Shown here: positions 35,278-46,422 of the stretch, one piece after another | Numbering within the stretch: the first letter of the stretch is position 1 | Layout of the letters: every line of letters starts with the position of its first letter | Assembly: GCA_002794775.1 (NCBI GenBank) | Contig: NBAY01000052.1 | Span: 248,001-312,000, forward strand | Length of the DNA stretch: 64,000 nt | Reading direction: 5' to 3' | Source of the DNA: Porodaedalea pini | Lineage: Eukaryota; Basidiomycota; Agaricomycetes; Hymenochaetales; Hymenochaetaceae | Notes under the pieces: generated by a model | The model's input: the letters and a program-made list of their open reading frames with translations, nothing else | Database searches by the model: none | What the model was told of the DNA's origin: nothing | Made by a program: the position numbers and the translations under genes

Positions 35278-37174
35278 CTATTTACTTGTACAGTTTACTC
35301 TCTGAATTAAATCCTGATCAGTTAAATCGATTACCTGCGCGTTCAGTTTCATCGGCGTACCTTGGCGCGAAAGCGACTCAAACGATGAACTGTTTGTATC
35401 GTCAGACTCGGAACAGCATAGGAATAAAGCACACTCACCTATGAGGATAGGACGACCTGTAAGTTGATAATTCGACTTCCTGCTGCCATCCTGACGACTG
35501 TTCGACACGTGTATGTCGAGAGCCACGAATAGTAGACGGCTTTGAATCTTCCGACCACTGTACAGTGAGCGCTCTCTCCGAAAAGTGTTCGACTAAGTTG
35601 ACCAGCATCTTCTGGCTCATGATCCCCATCAATGACATAGCGTAGCCGGACAGGATCATGAGATACCCCACCTAAAATGAGCAACCATTTGTTACCAAAA
35701 AAGAAACATGGAAAGTCTGGAAGACTTACGCCCTTGACGCCCGATAAGATCCAATTCGCGACGTATATTACAAAAACGCTGTGAGATTGGTGAGCGAACT
35801 GAATTTCCTGATGGATGAGGGACAAAGTGAAATATACATACACGAAGAAGTACAAGATCGAGTCTCTCACCAACAGGTTCATTATCCGCCTTCGCGAACC
35901 TAATCCATGAACCTTGAAGCTCTCTATTCCTTTGATAAGAGCGAGCGCAAATAGCAATACTTCGTTGACAGTCCGTGGTGCCCAATACGCCTTGTACCAG
36001 TTGGGTAAGCTAGTATTAGCGCATATATGCATGTACGAGCCTGGCCCGAAGTTGACGAACTCCGCTTAACGTTGAAAGTGGCGAGATTAAAGCTCAGCCA
36101 GACAACCCACGAGTGTCGAAAGACTCACCGATCTGGTCTTTCATCATAAAGGCAGTAATTGTGATGCTCGTCGAAAGTACGCAGAATAGAGAGACGGAGA
36201 GCAAAGCAAACATTTTACGACTCTTGTTGTACATTACGTAGATACGAATCTGTAGGGCAACTTTCAAGTAGAAGGTAGTGAGCAGTTGTCGATAAAGAGG
36301 ACTGTAACGGCATACATTCAATGAAAATTGTAAGTATAATTGCCATTAACCAGTGGAATCGTATCCATGCTCGACCTAGATTTTAAATCAGGCTTCTGTT
36401 GGCGTGATTTGCATTAAGCGAGCTCACATCTGCGAAAGATAGTATGCCATTAACGCTGTGTTAGCATATAAGTACACGAGAGCGACATACAACTGATCAG
36501 AAAAAGAAACGAAGTCAAAACACATTACTCGAACTAGGCTGAGACGAGCAGGTGTACATACCTCGCTAGAGGCCTGCGGTAGGAACAGGACTGTTTACGT
36601 CTCTTCGTCAGATCAATTTTTAACACACAGCCATATATATACTTGCCAACACTCATCGCTCTACAAATCACAGTTCAGGGTGCGATAGCAATGTATGCGG
36701 CAGGACGACTCACATCATCTCGAGTAGCGTGCAATACCGTATCTGAGACGATTGCTTGAGAGAAAGAAGTCCAGCACCAAGATGCTGCGTACCACAAAAT
36801 AAACAAGTTTTCCAATGCTGTTCCCGGTTTTCTGCGGCGAGTTATTGAAATAGCTTCTCGTCTGGAGAACGCCCTTGCTTACCCACATGAACTCGACCTC
36901 GCGATCGCAGGTCGTTACTGTACGATAGAAGGTGATGAGCACATAGAATTGCCATTTATGACGGTAATGCACTCACACAAATCATAGACGTAGAGGACAG
37001 TAGAGGACACTGAATAAGCCACGGTGTTGGTTATTCTACAGCTCGTATGTAATTGAAGAATGAATACGAACAGAAGCACATCTTGGTTGCCTTTATGATA
37101 GTAATCTTTGCTATCGCTGTCTCGAGGACATCGTTGAGACCTGCAGACGCATCTCCATTGTAGGTTGCAGCCAT
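35278..37174 (-). CDS. DUF6533 multi-span membrane protein, copy A
   Basis: The start is the ATG at 37174 (MAATYNGDASAGLND). About ten short exons follow, with introns near 50 nt. The DUF6533 signature is the segment VLYVYDL plus TTCDREVEFMW near 36900-37000. Later segments are ALQIRIYVMYNKSRKMFALL (36200s), GSYMHICANTSLPNWYKAYW, a conserved RDSILYFFV helix (35850s) and the last span before MSQKMLVNLVEHFSERA. The tail runs to 35278. DUF6533 proteins are basidiomycete seven-helix-like membrane proteins of unknown function, often in tens of copies. This copy is the left arm of an inverted duplication with copy B. Exon boundaries in the first third are tentative. Confidence 0.75.
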
Positions 37175-37707
37175 AGGCGGGGTGGATTGTAAGAGACGGG
37201 GTAAAAATCGGCAGCCTAAAGCGAAGTGCTAGTGCTATTTATCCACCGTCCGTCTTCCAAACAGACCTCTTGAATCTTGATCATATCGTTGCGCGTCGCA
37301 AATTTTTGTATCAAGTGATAAGTCTTAGAATGATACCAATATTAATGCAGCAATGATTGGTATGAACTAATTTGGGTTATATGTGGTTACAATGGAATGA
37401 TAAGGCTTCTGATTAGCGTACTTAAAGTTCTGTCCAGAACTCGGTTCGTACCTGGACTGAACTGGAAGGAACCCCCCAAGATCTGTGTCGTCCTGGCCAA
37501 TGAGCTGTCCTCAAGTTTGCGGCGTATACCGCCATGCAACTGGTACGAGCTGAACGGATTTGTGAACATGGCAAGGATAGACTCGACACACTTGGATTGC
37601 GTTGGCAGGCGACGGGCAGACTTCGCAAGTGGATACACCCGGAAGGATCTGTAGGCAAGGTAAGTAATCTGGACATTGTCATTTGTATCCGCGTCGAACG
37701 CGTTCTG

Positions 37708-37900
37708 AGGACCCCGCAATGCTAACAGAGGCCTGAGGTCAGACTGGCATGTTTTATCCGGATTTTTTATATTTTCCACGCTATCTGAGCCGGTTTTGCG
37801 CGTTTCAGTGCAATTGGAGTATTTTTTGAAATTTTTTGTCCAAAAAATGTGTCAAAATTATCCGGATTGTGACTCAGCCTCTGTTAGCATTGCCGGGGTC
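37708..37900. repeat. Short imperfect inverted repeat in the spacer
   Basis: The left arm (37708-37741) contains GCAATGCTAACAGAGGC, and the right arm (37871-37900) contains the complement GCCTCTGTTAGCATTGC with GGGGTCCT beyond. About 130 bp separates them. TTATCCGGATT occurs twice as a direct repeat (near 37755 and 37859). It could be a tiny MITE-like element. Confidence 0.6.
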
Positions 37901-38262
37901 CTGCGTTCTGCCAGTCTCGTTTTCGAGGAGCACGGATGCCAAACGGGGATTACTGACCGTGTGTTCTGCCAGATGACATCTACGAAGCTGCCCTCTGTGC
38001 TCAGCGCGCGACAGACAATGAGATCCAGCTTCCGCTGGTAGCTCAGTGCCATATCAGAGCAAAAAACTGTATGTCTGGACGCGCAGGCCCGACGGTACCC
38101 ATATCATCAGCTTTGCTGTGCGCAGCGTCGTTGCCGTGGAGAACCCACAAGAAACGTTTTATCCCCACCCGTCTCCATAGTCGGCGCGCCATCTTTAATT
38201 TCATGCGCACGCGATGCACGAGCCGTACCAACCAAGTCGGCTGATACCCAGCAGGCAGAAAA

Positions 38263-38306
38263 GATAATAGATTCACAGTAAAAGATGCTATCGTGAATCT
38301 ATTATC
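38263..38306. repeat. Perfect 14 bp-stem hairpin
   Basis: GATAATAGATTCAC (38263-38276) and GTGAATCTATTATC (38293-38306) are exact reverse complements around a 16 nt loop. It lies near the centre of the large inverted duplication. Confidence 0.85.
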
Positions 38307-39102
38307 GACAGTACTAGTCTCTTGTTGGTGTTAGCACGATCAGAGTTCCCCGGTAGGACACAAGCACATCGTATTCGTCACAAGTAGTAGTAGTACTGAC
38401 ACCAACACACCGCCGTCGCCACAAAGACGCGTTCTTTCAACAGTAACTTGAATCCGACCTGCAAAACTTTGACATCACAAACTTTTTCAAATAAAATATC
38501 TGTATGATAAAAAAATTAGAAAGGGTACATACTGGAATTTTTATGGGCTTTCAAGTGTGCGTGAAAGATTTGCATGAAAAAGATAACAAAATTCGTCACA
38601 AAAACCACTCCTTTGGGCACTGCGTGACCCAGCCAAGCCAGAGCCATGACGTAAGCCGGCCAACTGTCCAAAGGAGGCGTCTTTGACTATAGCGAAGTCG
38701 ACTCGTTTCAGGTTCGAGCTCGTTCAAAACTGGTTCGAAAAAAATCTCAAGTCCCGAACCGCGAGCTGAACTTGCGTTCGGGTTAATATGCCACCCGAGA
38801 TGAACCTGGACTTCCAGTTCAGTTAGGTACGAACCGAGTTCTGGACTGAACGTTAAGTACGCTAATCAGAAGCCTGTCATTCAATTATAACCACATATAA
38901 CCCAAATTAGTCCATGCCAACCATTACTGCATTGGTATCATTCCTAAGACTTATCACTTGATGCAAATTTTGCGATGCGTAACGATATGATCAAGATTCA
39001 AGAGGTCTGTCGGCAGGCTGGATAAATAGCACTAGTACCTGAGACCGAGACTTTGCTTTAGGCTTCCGATTTTTACCCCGTCTCTTACAATCCACCCCGC
39101 CT

Positions 39103-40895
39103 ATGGCTGCAACCTACAATGGAGATGCGTCTGCAGGTCTCAACGATGTCCTCGAGACAGCGATAGCAAAGATTACTATCATAAAGGCAACCAAGATGTG
39201 CTTCTGTTCGTATTCATTCTTCAATTACATACGAGCTGTAGAATAACCAACACCGTGGCTTATTCAGTGTCCTCTACTGTCCTCTACGTCTATGATTTGT
39301 GTGAGTGCATTACCGTCATAAATGGCAATTCTATGTGCTCATCACCTTCTATCGTACAGTAACGACCTGCGATCGCGAGGTCGAGTTCATGTGGGTAAGC
39401 AAGGGCGTTCTCCAGACGAGAAGCTATTTCAATAACTCGCCGCAGAAAACCGGGAACAGCATTGGAAAACTTGTTTATTTTGTGGTACGCAGCATCTTGG
39501 TGCTGGACTTTGTTTCTCTCAATCAATCGTCTCAGATACGGTATTGCACGTTATTTGTGATGGTGTGAGTTTCCTGGCTGCATACATTACTATCGCAGTC
39601 TGAGTTATGGTTTGTAGAGCGATGAATGTTGGTAAGTGTATTGAAGGTTGTTTGTTAAGTTTGATCTGACGAAGAGGTGTACACAGTTCTATTCTTACCG
39701 CAGGCCTCTAGCGAGGTATGTGCGTCCGCTCGTCTTAGTCTCGTTCTGACCTCGTTTCTTTTTCTGATCAGTTGTATGTCGCTCTCCTGTGCTTATGGAC
39801 TAACGCAGCGTTAACGGCAACCTATACTTCGCAGATGTGAGCTTTTTAAGGCAAATTAGACCAGCAGAATCCTGATTTTAAACCTAGGTCAAGCATGGAT
39901 ACGATTCTACTGGTTAATGGGAATTATACTCACAATTTTCATTGAGTGTATGTCATTATACTCCTCTTGACCGACAACTACTTACCACCTTCTCCTTGAA
40001 AGTCGCCCTACAAATTCGGATCTACGCAATGTACAACAAGAGCCGTAAAATGTTCGCTTTGCTCTCCGCCTCTCTATTCTGCGTACTTTCGACGAGCGTC
40101 ATAATATCTGTCTTTGCGTTGAAAGACCAGACCAGTGAGTCTTTTCGAATCTCATGGTTTCTTTATCTGTGCTTTAACTGCAACACTTTGAACGTTCAGC
40201 GATGTTCGTCGACATCGGGCCAGGCTCGTACATGCACATTTGCGCTACTATTAGCATACCCAATTGGTACAAGGCATACTGGGTACCACCGACCATCAAT
40301 GAAGTACTGCTATTTGCGTTTGCTCTCAACAAAGGAATAGAGAGCTTCAGAATGTATGGACTAGGTTCGCAAAACCGAATAATGAACCTGTTGGTGAGGG
40401 ACTCGATCTTGTACTTCTTCGTGTATGTATATTTTACTTTTTCCTTCGTTCGTGAGGAAATTAAGTACGGTCTCAAATCCCACAGTGTTTTTGTCATATA
40501 CGTCACGAATTGGATCATATGGGACGTCAAAGGCGTGAGTCTTCCACGTTCTTCATGTTTCTTTCTTCGGGAGCAAGTAAATGGTTGTTCGTTTTAGGTG
40601 GACTATCTGATAATCATGACCGGCTTCGCTATGTCAATGATGGGAATCATGAGCCAGAAGATGCTGGTTAACTTAGTCAAGCACTTTTCGGAGAGAGCAC
40701 TCGCTGTTCAGTGGTCGGAAGATTCAAAGCCGTCTACTATTTTTGGCCATCGGCATATAAATGTTGAAGAACAGTCGTCAGAGTGTCAGCAGGACATCGA
40801 GTTCCGCACTTACACGACATCCTATCCTCATAGGTGAATGCACTTCACTCCTACGCTGTTCCGAGTCTGACGATACAACCAGTATATCCTTCTGA
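39103..40895 (+). CDS. DUF6533 multi-span membrane protein, copy B
   Basis: The start is the ATG at 39103 and the first residues match copy A. The DREVEFMW motif is at about 39372-39400. Readable later exons include one around 40010-40130 (ALQIRIYAMYNKSRKMFALL), one at 40201-40422 (ICATISIPNWYKAYWVPPT and LLVRDSILYFFV), one at 40486-40535 (VFVIYVTNWIIWDVKG) and a last large exon from 40599. If the final GT at 40836 is used the stop is at 40895; unspliced, it is at 40837. Relative to copy A the tail is shorter, because substitutions after the last acceptor create a TGA. All membrane spans seen in copy A are present. Function is unknown. Confidence 0.75.
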
Positions 40896-41399
40896 GTCGC
40901 TTTCGCATCAAGGTGCGCCTGAACAAAGATTGTTTTTGCTTCGTGGGTTCTGTGCAGGGTATATGTTTCTACCGTACAATACATTAAAGCTAGATGAAAG
41001 CAATATTTTTAAATAAAAAAAATACACCCCGGAGGGAGGGGGTTTACTCCCCGCTGCCGCCTTACCATCTTGTTGTCCTCACCGCACGGTGTCGCAGATG
41101 GCGTGGAAGGGACGTATTCAGTCAGTTACCAGTTGTCCCACCATCTCCGCCATTGCACACAATTCTGCTCGCCCTCTGCAGTGACTCCCTCGCTGACCTC
41201 CCGTCTGTCATTCTCACACCCAGCACCCTTCCTCTCATCCTCGTGCACACTGTCGGTGAATTCCCGCTTCCTTGAGACATCAATCTTCTGGCGACGGATG
41301 AATTTGTAGCAGGTGCGATGAAAGGCGTCGTAGATAACTGGCATCCAAATTTTTGCAGAAGATGTTGAGGACGATTTGCTCTATGTTGATGCGGATGAT
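40896..41399. other. Spacer after DUF6533 copy B
   Basis: The stretch has CT-rich segments (41040-41270). I see no supported gene. Confidence 0.4.
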
Positions 41400-42600
41400 G
41401 CAGTCGTACCACTCACCCCATGTACCACGCATACACGTCTGCAGGCAATCAACGCTTGTGCACAACAGCACCTTGTTGGTATGGATGGTGTGGAACGGTG
41501 CACACACGCACATCTAGGACGCAGCCTAGCCGGCGATCTTCCTCATTTATTTGCTTGCGCAGATACATGTGGCCTCGAGCGTCTCATAGGAGAGCTGCTC
41601 ACACTTGTCGGACACGAATCGGCAGCAAAAAGGGAAGTCGTCGACCAAGGCACGCTTACAGCCCAAGTCAAATATATGGATATGGCATATCTGCAAATGT
41701 ATGTTTTAGTATGAAAGACTAGCGCACTCACCTTCGGACCAGGGACAATGCGGTTGAACCCCGACCTTGGATACAGCTCGATCTCGTAGCAATTGTACAT
41801 AGTAACCAGCACAACTACCCACTTTTCGTGCCAAGATCTCACTCAGAATCTTCACTGACAAAAAATCTCCTGTCGTTCCACTCACCAATTCTCCATCCTA
41901 ATGACTCCAATAACATCTCTGGGTGACCAGTGGCGATTTCGGGCAGAACATGCTGTTTCTACACGGTGTGGCACGTCCACAGTCAAAACCCCCCAAAAGG
42001 CTGCAAGTGTATTGTTAACACATTCAGATAGCATTCATGTAAGCCTTTTCTTTACTTAGCTTGCATTAATATTGTGGGTGCCTGAGATGTGCTCCTGTGG
42101 ACGACGATGAAGACGAAGAAGATGACACACCATCTGGTTGCCTGGTTTGGCAATCGATCTTTTGGGAATGGGTGTGACTGGCTCAAAAGCCCGAGCTTGT
42201 TGGCCTCAAATCAATTTATACACTCGGTTTGAAAATACTAAACAAACATGTATCGAAATTGTATAGATATCCAAGTTTTGTATTTTATGGATGACTAACT
42301 GTGTCTGCAAAATGCGGCATTGGTCTGCTCATGAAAGTCTGTACAAGCTCTGCCTAGCGATGCGGCAGACCTCTCAAGATCTGTGTATGTGGTCTCCTTC
42401 CATTGGTCCACAACATAGGAGGAAATGTATTGTACGTTGTCGGCAGGAACAACTTGAACATCTTTTCAAATGTTGCGTATGTGTCTTACATGTGGCTTCG
42501 TAAGCTTTATTATTTGCTCACACCATTAATCTATGTCTCTGTAGACAGGGAAGCGAAGTCAACATTCATGCCCCAAAATTGAATCATTAACCACAGAAAG
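41400..42600 (+). repeat. Duplicated segment, copy 1 (pairs with 58020-59170)
   Basis: It shares long blocks with 58020-59170 in the same orientation, for example ACACGTCTGCAGGCAATCAA, CCTTGTTGGTATGGATGGTG and GCATTAATATTGTGGGT. A minus-strand frame (near 41700-41890) and its partner at 58320-58450 keep similar residues (SGFNRIVPGPK versus SRYNRIDIVPDTK), so the segment may come from a gene. I recognise no family. Confidence 0.7.
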
Positions 42601-42795
42601 CCATAGAAATGATGTCTATTGAGAGTATGTCTTTCAGAAGTTATATATACTCTGCACCAAACGAGAACTAAAGAGAGGGGGCATAGTGGAGGTGAAGAAG
42701 TCACAGAAGAAGACGCTGGCTTCGATGTTCGTCAGCTATGTGTATGAAAGCATGAGGCGGAAGAGAGAAACGAACCGTTAATGTTGTTTTCAAGC

Positions 42796-44525
42796 TCACC
42801 AGGTGGTGCGGTAGAAGTCGGCATACTTGAACCGCTTCTTGATCTGGTCCAGGAAGTACCAGCCAGGGGTGCAGTACGTAACATGATTGCTAGTCGAGCC
42901 ACCTTTGTTGTGTCCAGAGTGGAGTTGGCCAACGATGCGAGCTTTACCGTTCGTCATGTGCCAGACGAGGGAGCCCGAGTCTCCTTTAGCGGAGAAGACT
43001 TCAGCAGTCTTGACGCCCGAGTTGTAGATACCGAGCTCGACGGACTCGATGCCGACTTCGTTCTGAGTAAACGAAACCAGGCCGGCGTAGCGTCCGACGG
43101 TGAGGTCAGTAGTGTTGCCGTCTTTGCCGACGATAAGGCAGCGCTGGCCTTCGCTGTCGAACTCTGCCGGGTGGGCGAGGTCCTCCTTCGTGGCGCAGCC
43201 CTCGATCCAGAGCTTCCTCTCGTCGGGAAACTTGGACGTGGTCGGACTACCACCGAGAGGATAGAACATGTCTGTAAGGTCTTGAGGATCGTACTTGGAT
43301 CCTGAATAAGGTTGTTAGACGAGGTAAATAAGACAAGTCGAAGCGCACCGAGATCAACGACATTGCCCTCGAACTCATCCCTGACCTTCGCCTCAGCAGC
43401 TGAGAACGCAGCCCAGTCCGAGGTATATAGTGTGCCGCCTTCGACGTCGACCGAGATGGCTGGAGCATATTGAACATGCCCAATGTTGCGGTGGAGCTTG
43501 ATGTTGGACCAGTATTTCGTGACGTCGTCGTGGAGGGCCTCCAGATCGGCGATAGCTTCGGTCTCGTCGTCCAATTGGCGTTGCTTTGCCTTGATCGCTC
43601 TCGCGTTCTCCGCGTCCTGCCTCTCCTTCGCCTGCAGTCTGACGATATCTCGGGCCCAAAGGTCAGCGAGAATGACGTGACCAGCAATGGCCTTCGTGAT
43701 CTCGTCGAGGCCGCGCTGGAATCGACGCATTCCGCACACTCGAATGTGGTCCATGGGCGCGCTGCCTCTGTGCTCGTAATCGAAGGTGGTGTTATTGCGC
43801 AGGACGTGGCAGTTGCTAACTCCGTACACCTTGTTGCTGGGATTGCCGTCCTTGTCCTTGTTCTCGTGGAACCAGAGCGTAAGAGTGCCCTGGGAATCCT
43901 CCTCCTCCATTTCTTCGGTCGCAAGGGGAACACCGAGAAGAGCAGTGAGGAAGCGACGGACGTAATGGGTGGCATTGCTGCTGTCGACATGGCGCTTAAG
44001 GGGGGGACCTGCGAGCCTCTGCGGGACCGCCTCGCGCCATTCCACAACAACACCGTCGACTCCGTTCTTCTGCAGAAGGGTAAGGATCTCTTGGGAGACC
44101 TCGTGGGCGGTATCGGCGGAGGTAGAACCAGGTTTGACGCCGACCCATATGACGACGGGACCGAGACTCCCCTTCGCCTCCTCTCCCAGCGGTGCGTGGG
44201 TGAAGAAGCGGGCAGGGTCGATGGACGACCAGTCGATCTTCCGAGCCTTGATCAGGTCACGAACCTGGGGACCGACAGTGTCCCAGACACTATTGAGCGG
44301 GGTGTTGAAGACTCCGCGGAGCGACTTGACGGGGATGTGGGCGTGCCTGCCGACGGGCTTGGGGAAGGGTGTAGTGAGGAAGTCCGAACGGTAGACGAGG
44401 TCCGGGTGGTCGCCGTCGCCGGTGATGCCGTTATAATATGACGTCCTCTCGTACTCGTCGGGGCCGTGCACAGAGACAGTGGTGGCATCGCTGGTGGAGG
44501 TGGGGGCGGAGGGATTGGATGCCAT
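42796..44525 (-). CDS. Trypsin-like serine peptidase family protein, 560 aa
   Basis: Exons 43349-44525 and 42796-43301 join in frame. The start is the ATG at 44525 (MASNPSAPTS); the earlier in-frame codon is a GTG. The catalytic Ser motif is GDSGSLVWH (about residue 500). The likely catalytic His is in GVSNCHVL (about residue 240), and Asp candidates lie in SVDVEGG and TSDWAAF between them. A charged coiled-coil-like segment (RLQAKERQDAENARAIKAKQ) separates His from Asp. The N terminus has a conserved ARFFTHAPLGEEAKGSLGP stretch and no signal peptide. Agaricomycetes carry many copies of this family. The substrate is unknown, and activity may be intracellular or lost. Confidence 0.85.
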
Positions 44526-44638
44526 AGTCACGTCGCTTAGGGCCAAGCTGGGCACTTCTTAACTTCTTACTCCCATCATCCCCATCGTGGGAACATTTGT
44601 GCTGAGACCTTGCTCCGTCAACGACGTGCGATCCTTCC

Positions 44639-45133
44639 ATGCATTATCGCAGAACTACCCTCCGTTTCAATCGCGTCCTCGACCGCATCATATCAGCGGT
44701 CTTGGATCTTAGATCATCGTTGGCGCCACCATTGTGCCGCCCCCTCACCCTGCATCGTATCTTGCCTTGTCACCGATGCCATAGCCGTCGCCAGGCCAAA
44801 CACCCCAAATCTTCGACCCTACCTGAGCCTCCTGCCTCGGATAGCGGAACATTTCACTTTATACATCGTCGTCTGCTCGCTGCAGCGACCTTATACACCT
44901 CCTTGCCCCCATCACCCTTGGCCTCATCGGTTGAGATTATTACCGAACTTCGGGCCTTATCGGCCGACCCACACAATAACTTCCAACTGGCTTTTGTTGG
45001 TTACCACACACCCCCGGATGAACAACCCGGTCTGCCGTCATTCATCGGCACTTATCCTCTCAACCCTCGCGCAAAACCTTTTGTACCTGCGCCGGGTTTA
45101 CCCTATGAATTAGCAATGATGTATGGACGGTGC
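44639..45133 (+). pseudogene. ORF cut by the LTR retrotransposon
   Basis: A plus-strand frame opens at 44639 and runs into the 5' LTR. Deleting the element and one copy of the GGTGC duplication lets the frame continue at 52096 to a TAA near 52240. It is Pro-rich and matches no family I know, so it may not be a true gene. It is divergent from the peptidase gene, with 113 bp between the two starts. Confidence 0.25.
45129..45133. repeat. Target-site duplication, left (GGTGC)
   Basis: GGTGC directly precedes the 5' LTR (TGTCATGG) and recurs directly after the 3' LTR at 52091-52095. A 5 bp duplication is typical of Ty3/gypsy integration. Confidence 0.92.
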
Positions 45134-45567
45134 TGTCATGGACGCTTTTTAAATTCTCTTATCTTATCTTATCTTATCTTATAATATCCATCCATCACTA
45201 ATCACGCTTATTCCTGCTTACTCATTATTCATTACGCTCCTTCTCGCACTATCCTTGCTCGCTGACCGATCCTATGATTTCATTATTCTATGAAGTTCCA
45301 CGACGCTCTATCATCTATCCTTATGTAGTAGTTAATTCCCTGGTCCGTGCGCAGCCGCTGAAGGGTATATAAGTAGGTAGTCCTCCTGTACTTATCCCCT
45401 AGTTTCGACCTGGTCAATTCTACCTGGCTACGTCCAGAAGCTACTCCTTATCTCCGCGCTGTGTCAGTTTCCCCTGGCTCACTGCTCTCTCTCTTGTCTC
45501 CCTCCTCCTCTGACTGAGTTCCGCGCGACCCGGCTACCATTTGCGTACCCGTAGTCCGTCGCTGACA
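45134..45567 (+). repeat. 5' LTR, 434 bp
   Basis: It begins TGTCATGGACGC and ends GTCGCTGACA. It contains four TTATC pentamers near 45160-45182 and a TATA box at 45366-45373. It reads identical to the 3' LTR. Confidence 0.95.
45366..45373 (+). promoter_or_regulatory. TATA box of the LTR promoter
   Basis: TATATAAG lies 35 bp before AGTTTCGACCT (45401-45411), the predicted 5' end of the transcript. The same box in the 3' LTR is at 51889-51896. Confidence 0.75.
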
Positions 45568-45569
45568 CA

Positions 45570-45580
45570 AGGTCGAAACT
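45570..45580 (+). promoter_or_regulatory. Primer-binding site, self-priming type
   Basis: AGGTCGAAACT starts 3 nt after the 5' LTR. It is the exact reverse complement of AGTTTCGACCT at 45401-45411, which lies about 35 bp downstream of the TATA box, where the RNA should begin. This is the layout used by Tf1-like elements that prime minus-strand DNA from the folded 5' end of their own RNA. Confidence 0.75.
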
Positions 45581-46422
45581 TACCCCTACCGCCTTGCGCA
45601 TTCTCAGTCACCGACGCCAAGCTGGCTCTGAACATTCGCATCTCCTACCGACAACAATCTCTCTACCGCGCTACCATCTACACCTTTACCTGTACCCCGC
45701 AACTCACTCTCACCATTGAACTCCTTCTACTATCTATCATCATCACTATCAACCCCCATCTTGTCCAACAACCTCAAAACCGACCACTACCTGTCCGTAA
45801 CCCCGAACTCTAGACCAACATTCTCATCCGATGCGTCCGACGACTTGGACTGCGACCCCGACTACGATCGCTTCGACCCACACCTATTCTTAGATCGATC
45901 TCACGCGCATCGATCAGGCCGATACGTCGTTAATTCCTTACCTTCATTATTAAACTCACTCGTTTCACAACCCGCCGTCCTCTTTCTATTCGATCAACCA
46001 GCACTCGTTTGAGAGGGGGTAACGTTGAGTCCGACCCACTCGAGAGTAGCTACCAGGCCTTGGGGGTGATCTTCGGAAAGGTCCCTTGGCGCCCGTTGGA
46101 GTCTTCACAAAGGAAGATCCGGGTTTGATCAGCAAGTGAAAGTCGACCACTGCATCCGGAGTCTTGTTACAGCGCTCAATCAGATCCGCAGGCGTCCGCA
46201 CCACCTGTCGGCTGGCAGTGTTGTTTCTGATTTGAGCTGGCTCCACACCCGTACGCTCGACTGCCTGGATCCGCGGCACAGCGGTGGAATACACCACCAG
46301 AAGACACTGCCGACGCTGTCCTCGCACAACTACCACCCCTGACCGACGACGACCTGGTACGCCTAGACGACGAGCTAGGAGCCCACCAACCACCCCACCC
46401 ATCACCAACACCACCGCCTATC
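45581..46422 (+). other. Untranslated leader of the retrotransposon
   Basis: It is about 840 bp between the primer site and the gag ATG. Short frames exist, including one of 98 codons at 45716-46012, but none has gag features. Confidence 0.6.

Larger units (their letters stand above)
35330..40920. repeat. Large inverted duplication, arms about 2.1 kb
   Basis: The left arm (about 35330-37466) and right arm (about 38808-40920) are reverse complements, carrying DUF6533 copies A and B. Similarity extends past both start codons through shared upstream DNA to AGAACTCGGTTCGTACC on the left and its complement on the right. The 1.35 kb spacer (37467-38807) holds two smaller inverted repeats and no gene. 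Confidence 0.85.

Noticed and set aside
42954..44525. Long frames on the opposite strand of the peptidase gene
   Set aside because: Shadow frames caused by high G+C codon positions; the peptidase motifs are on the minus strand.
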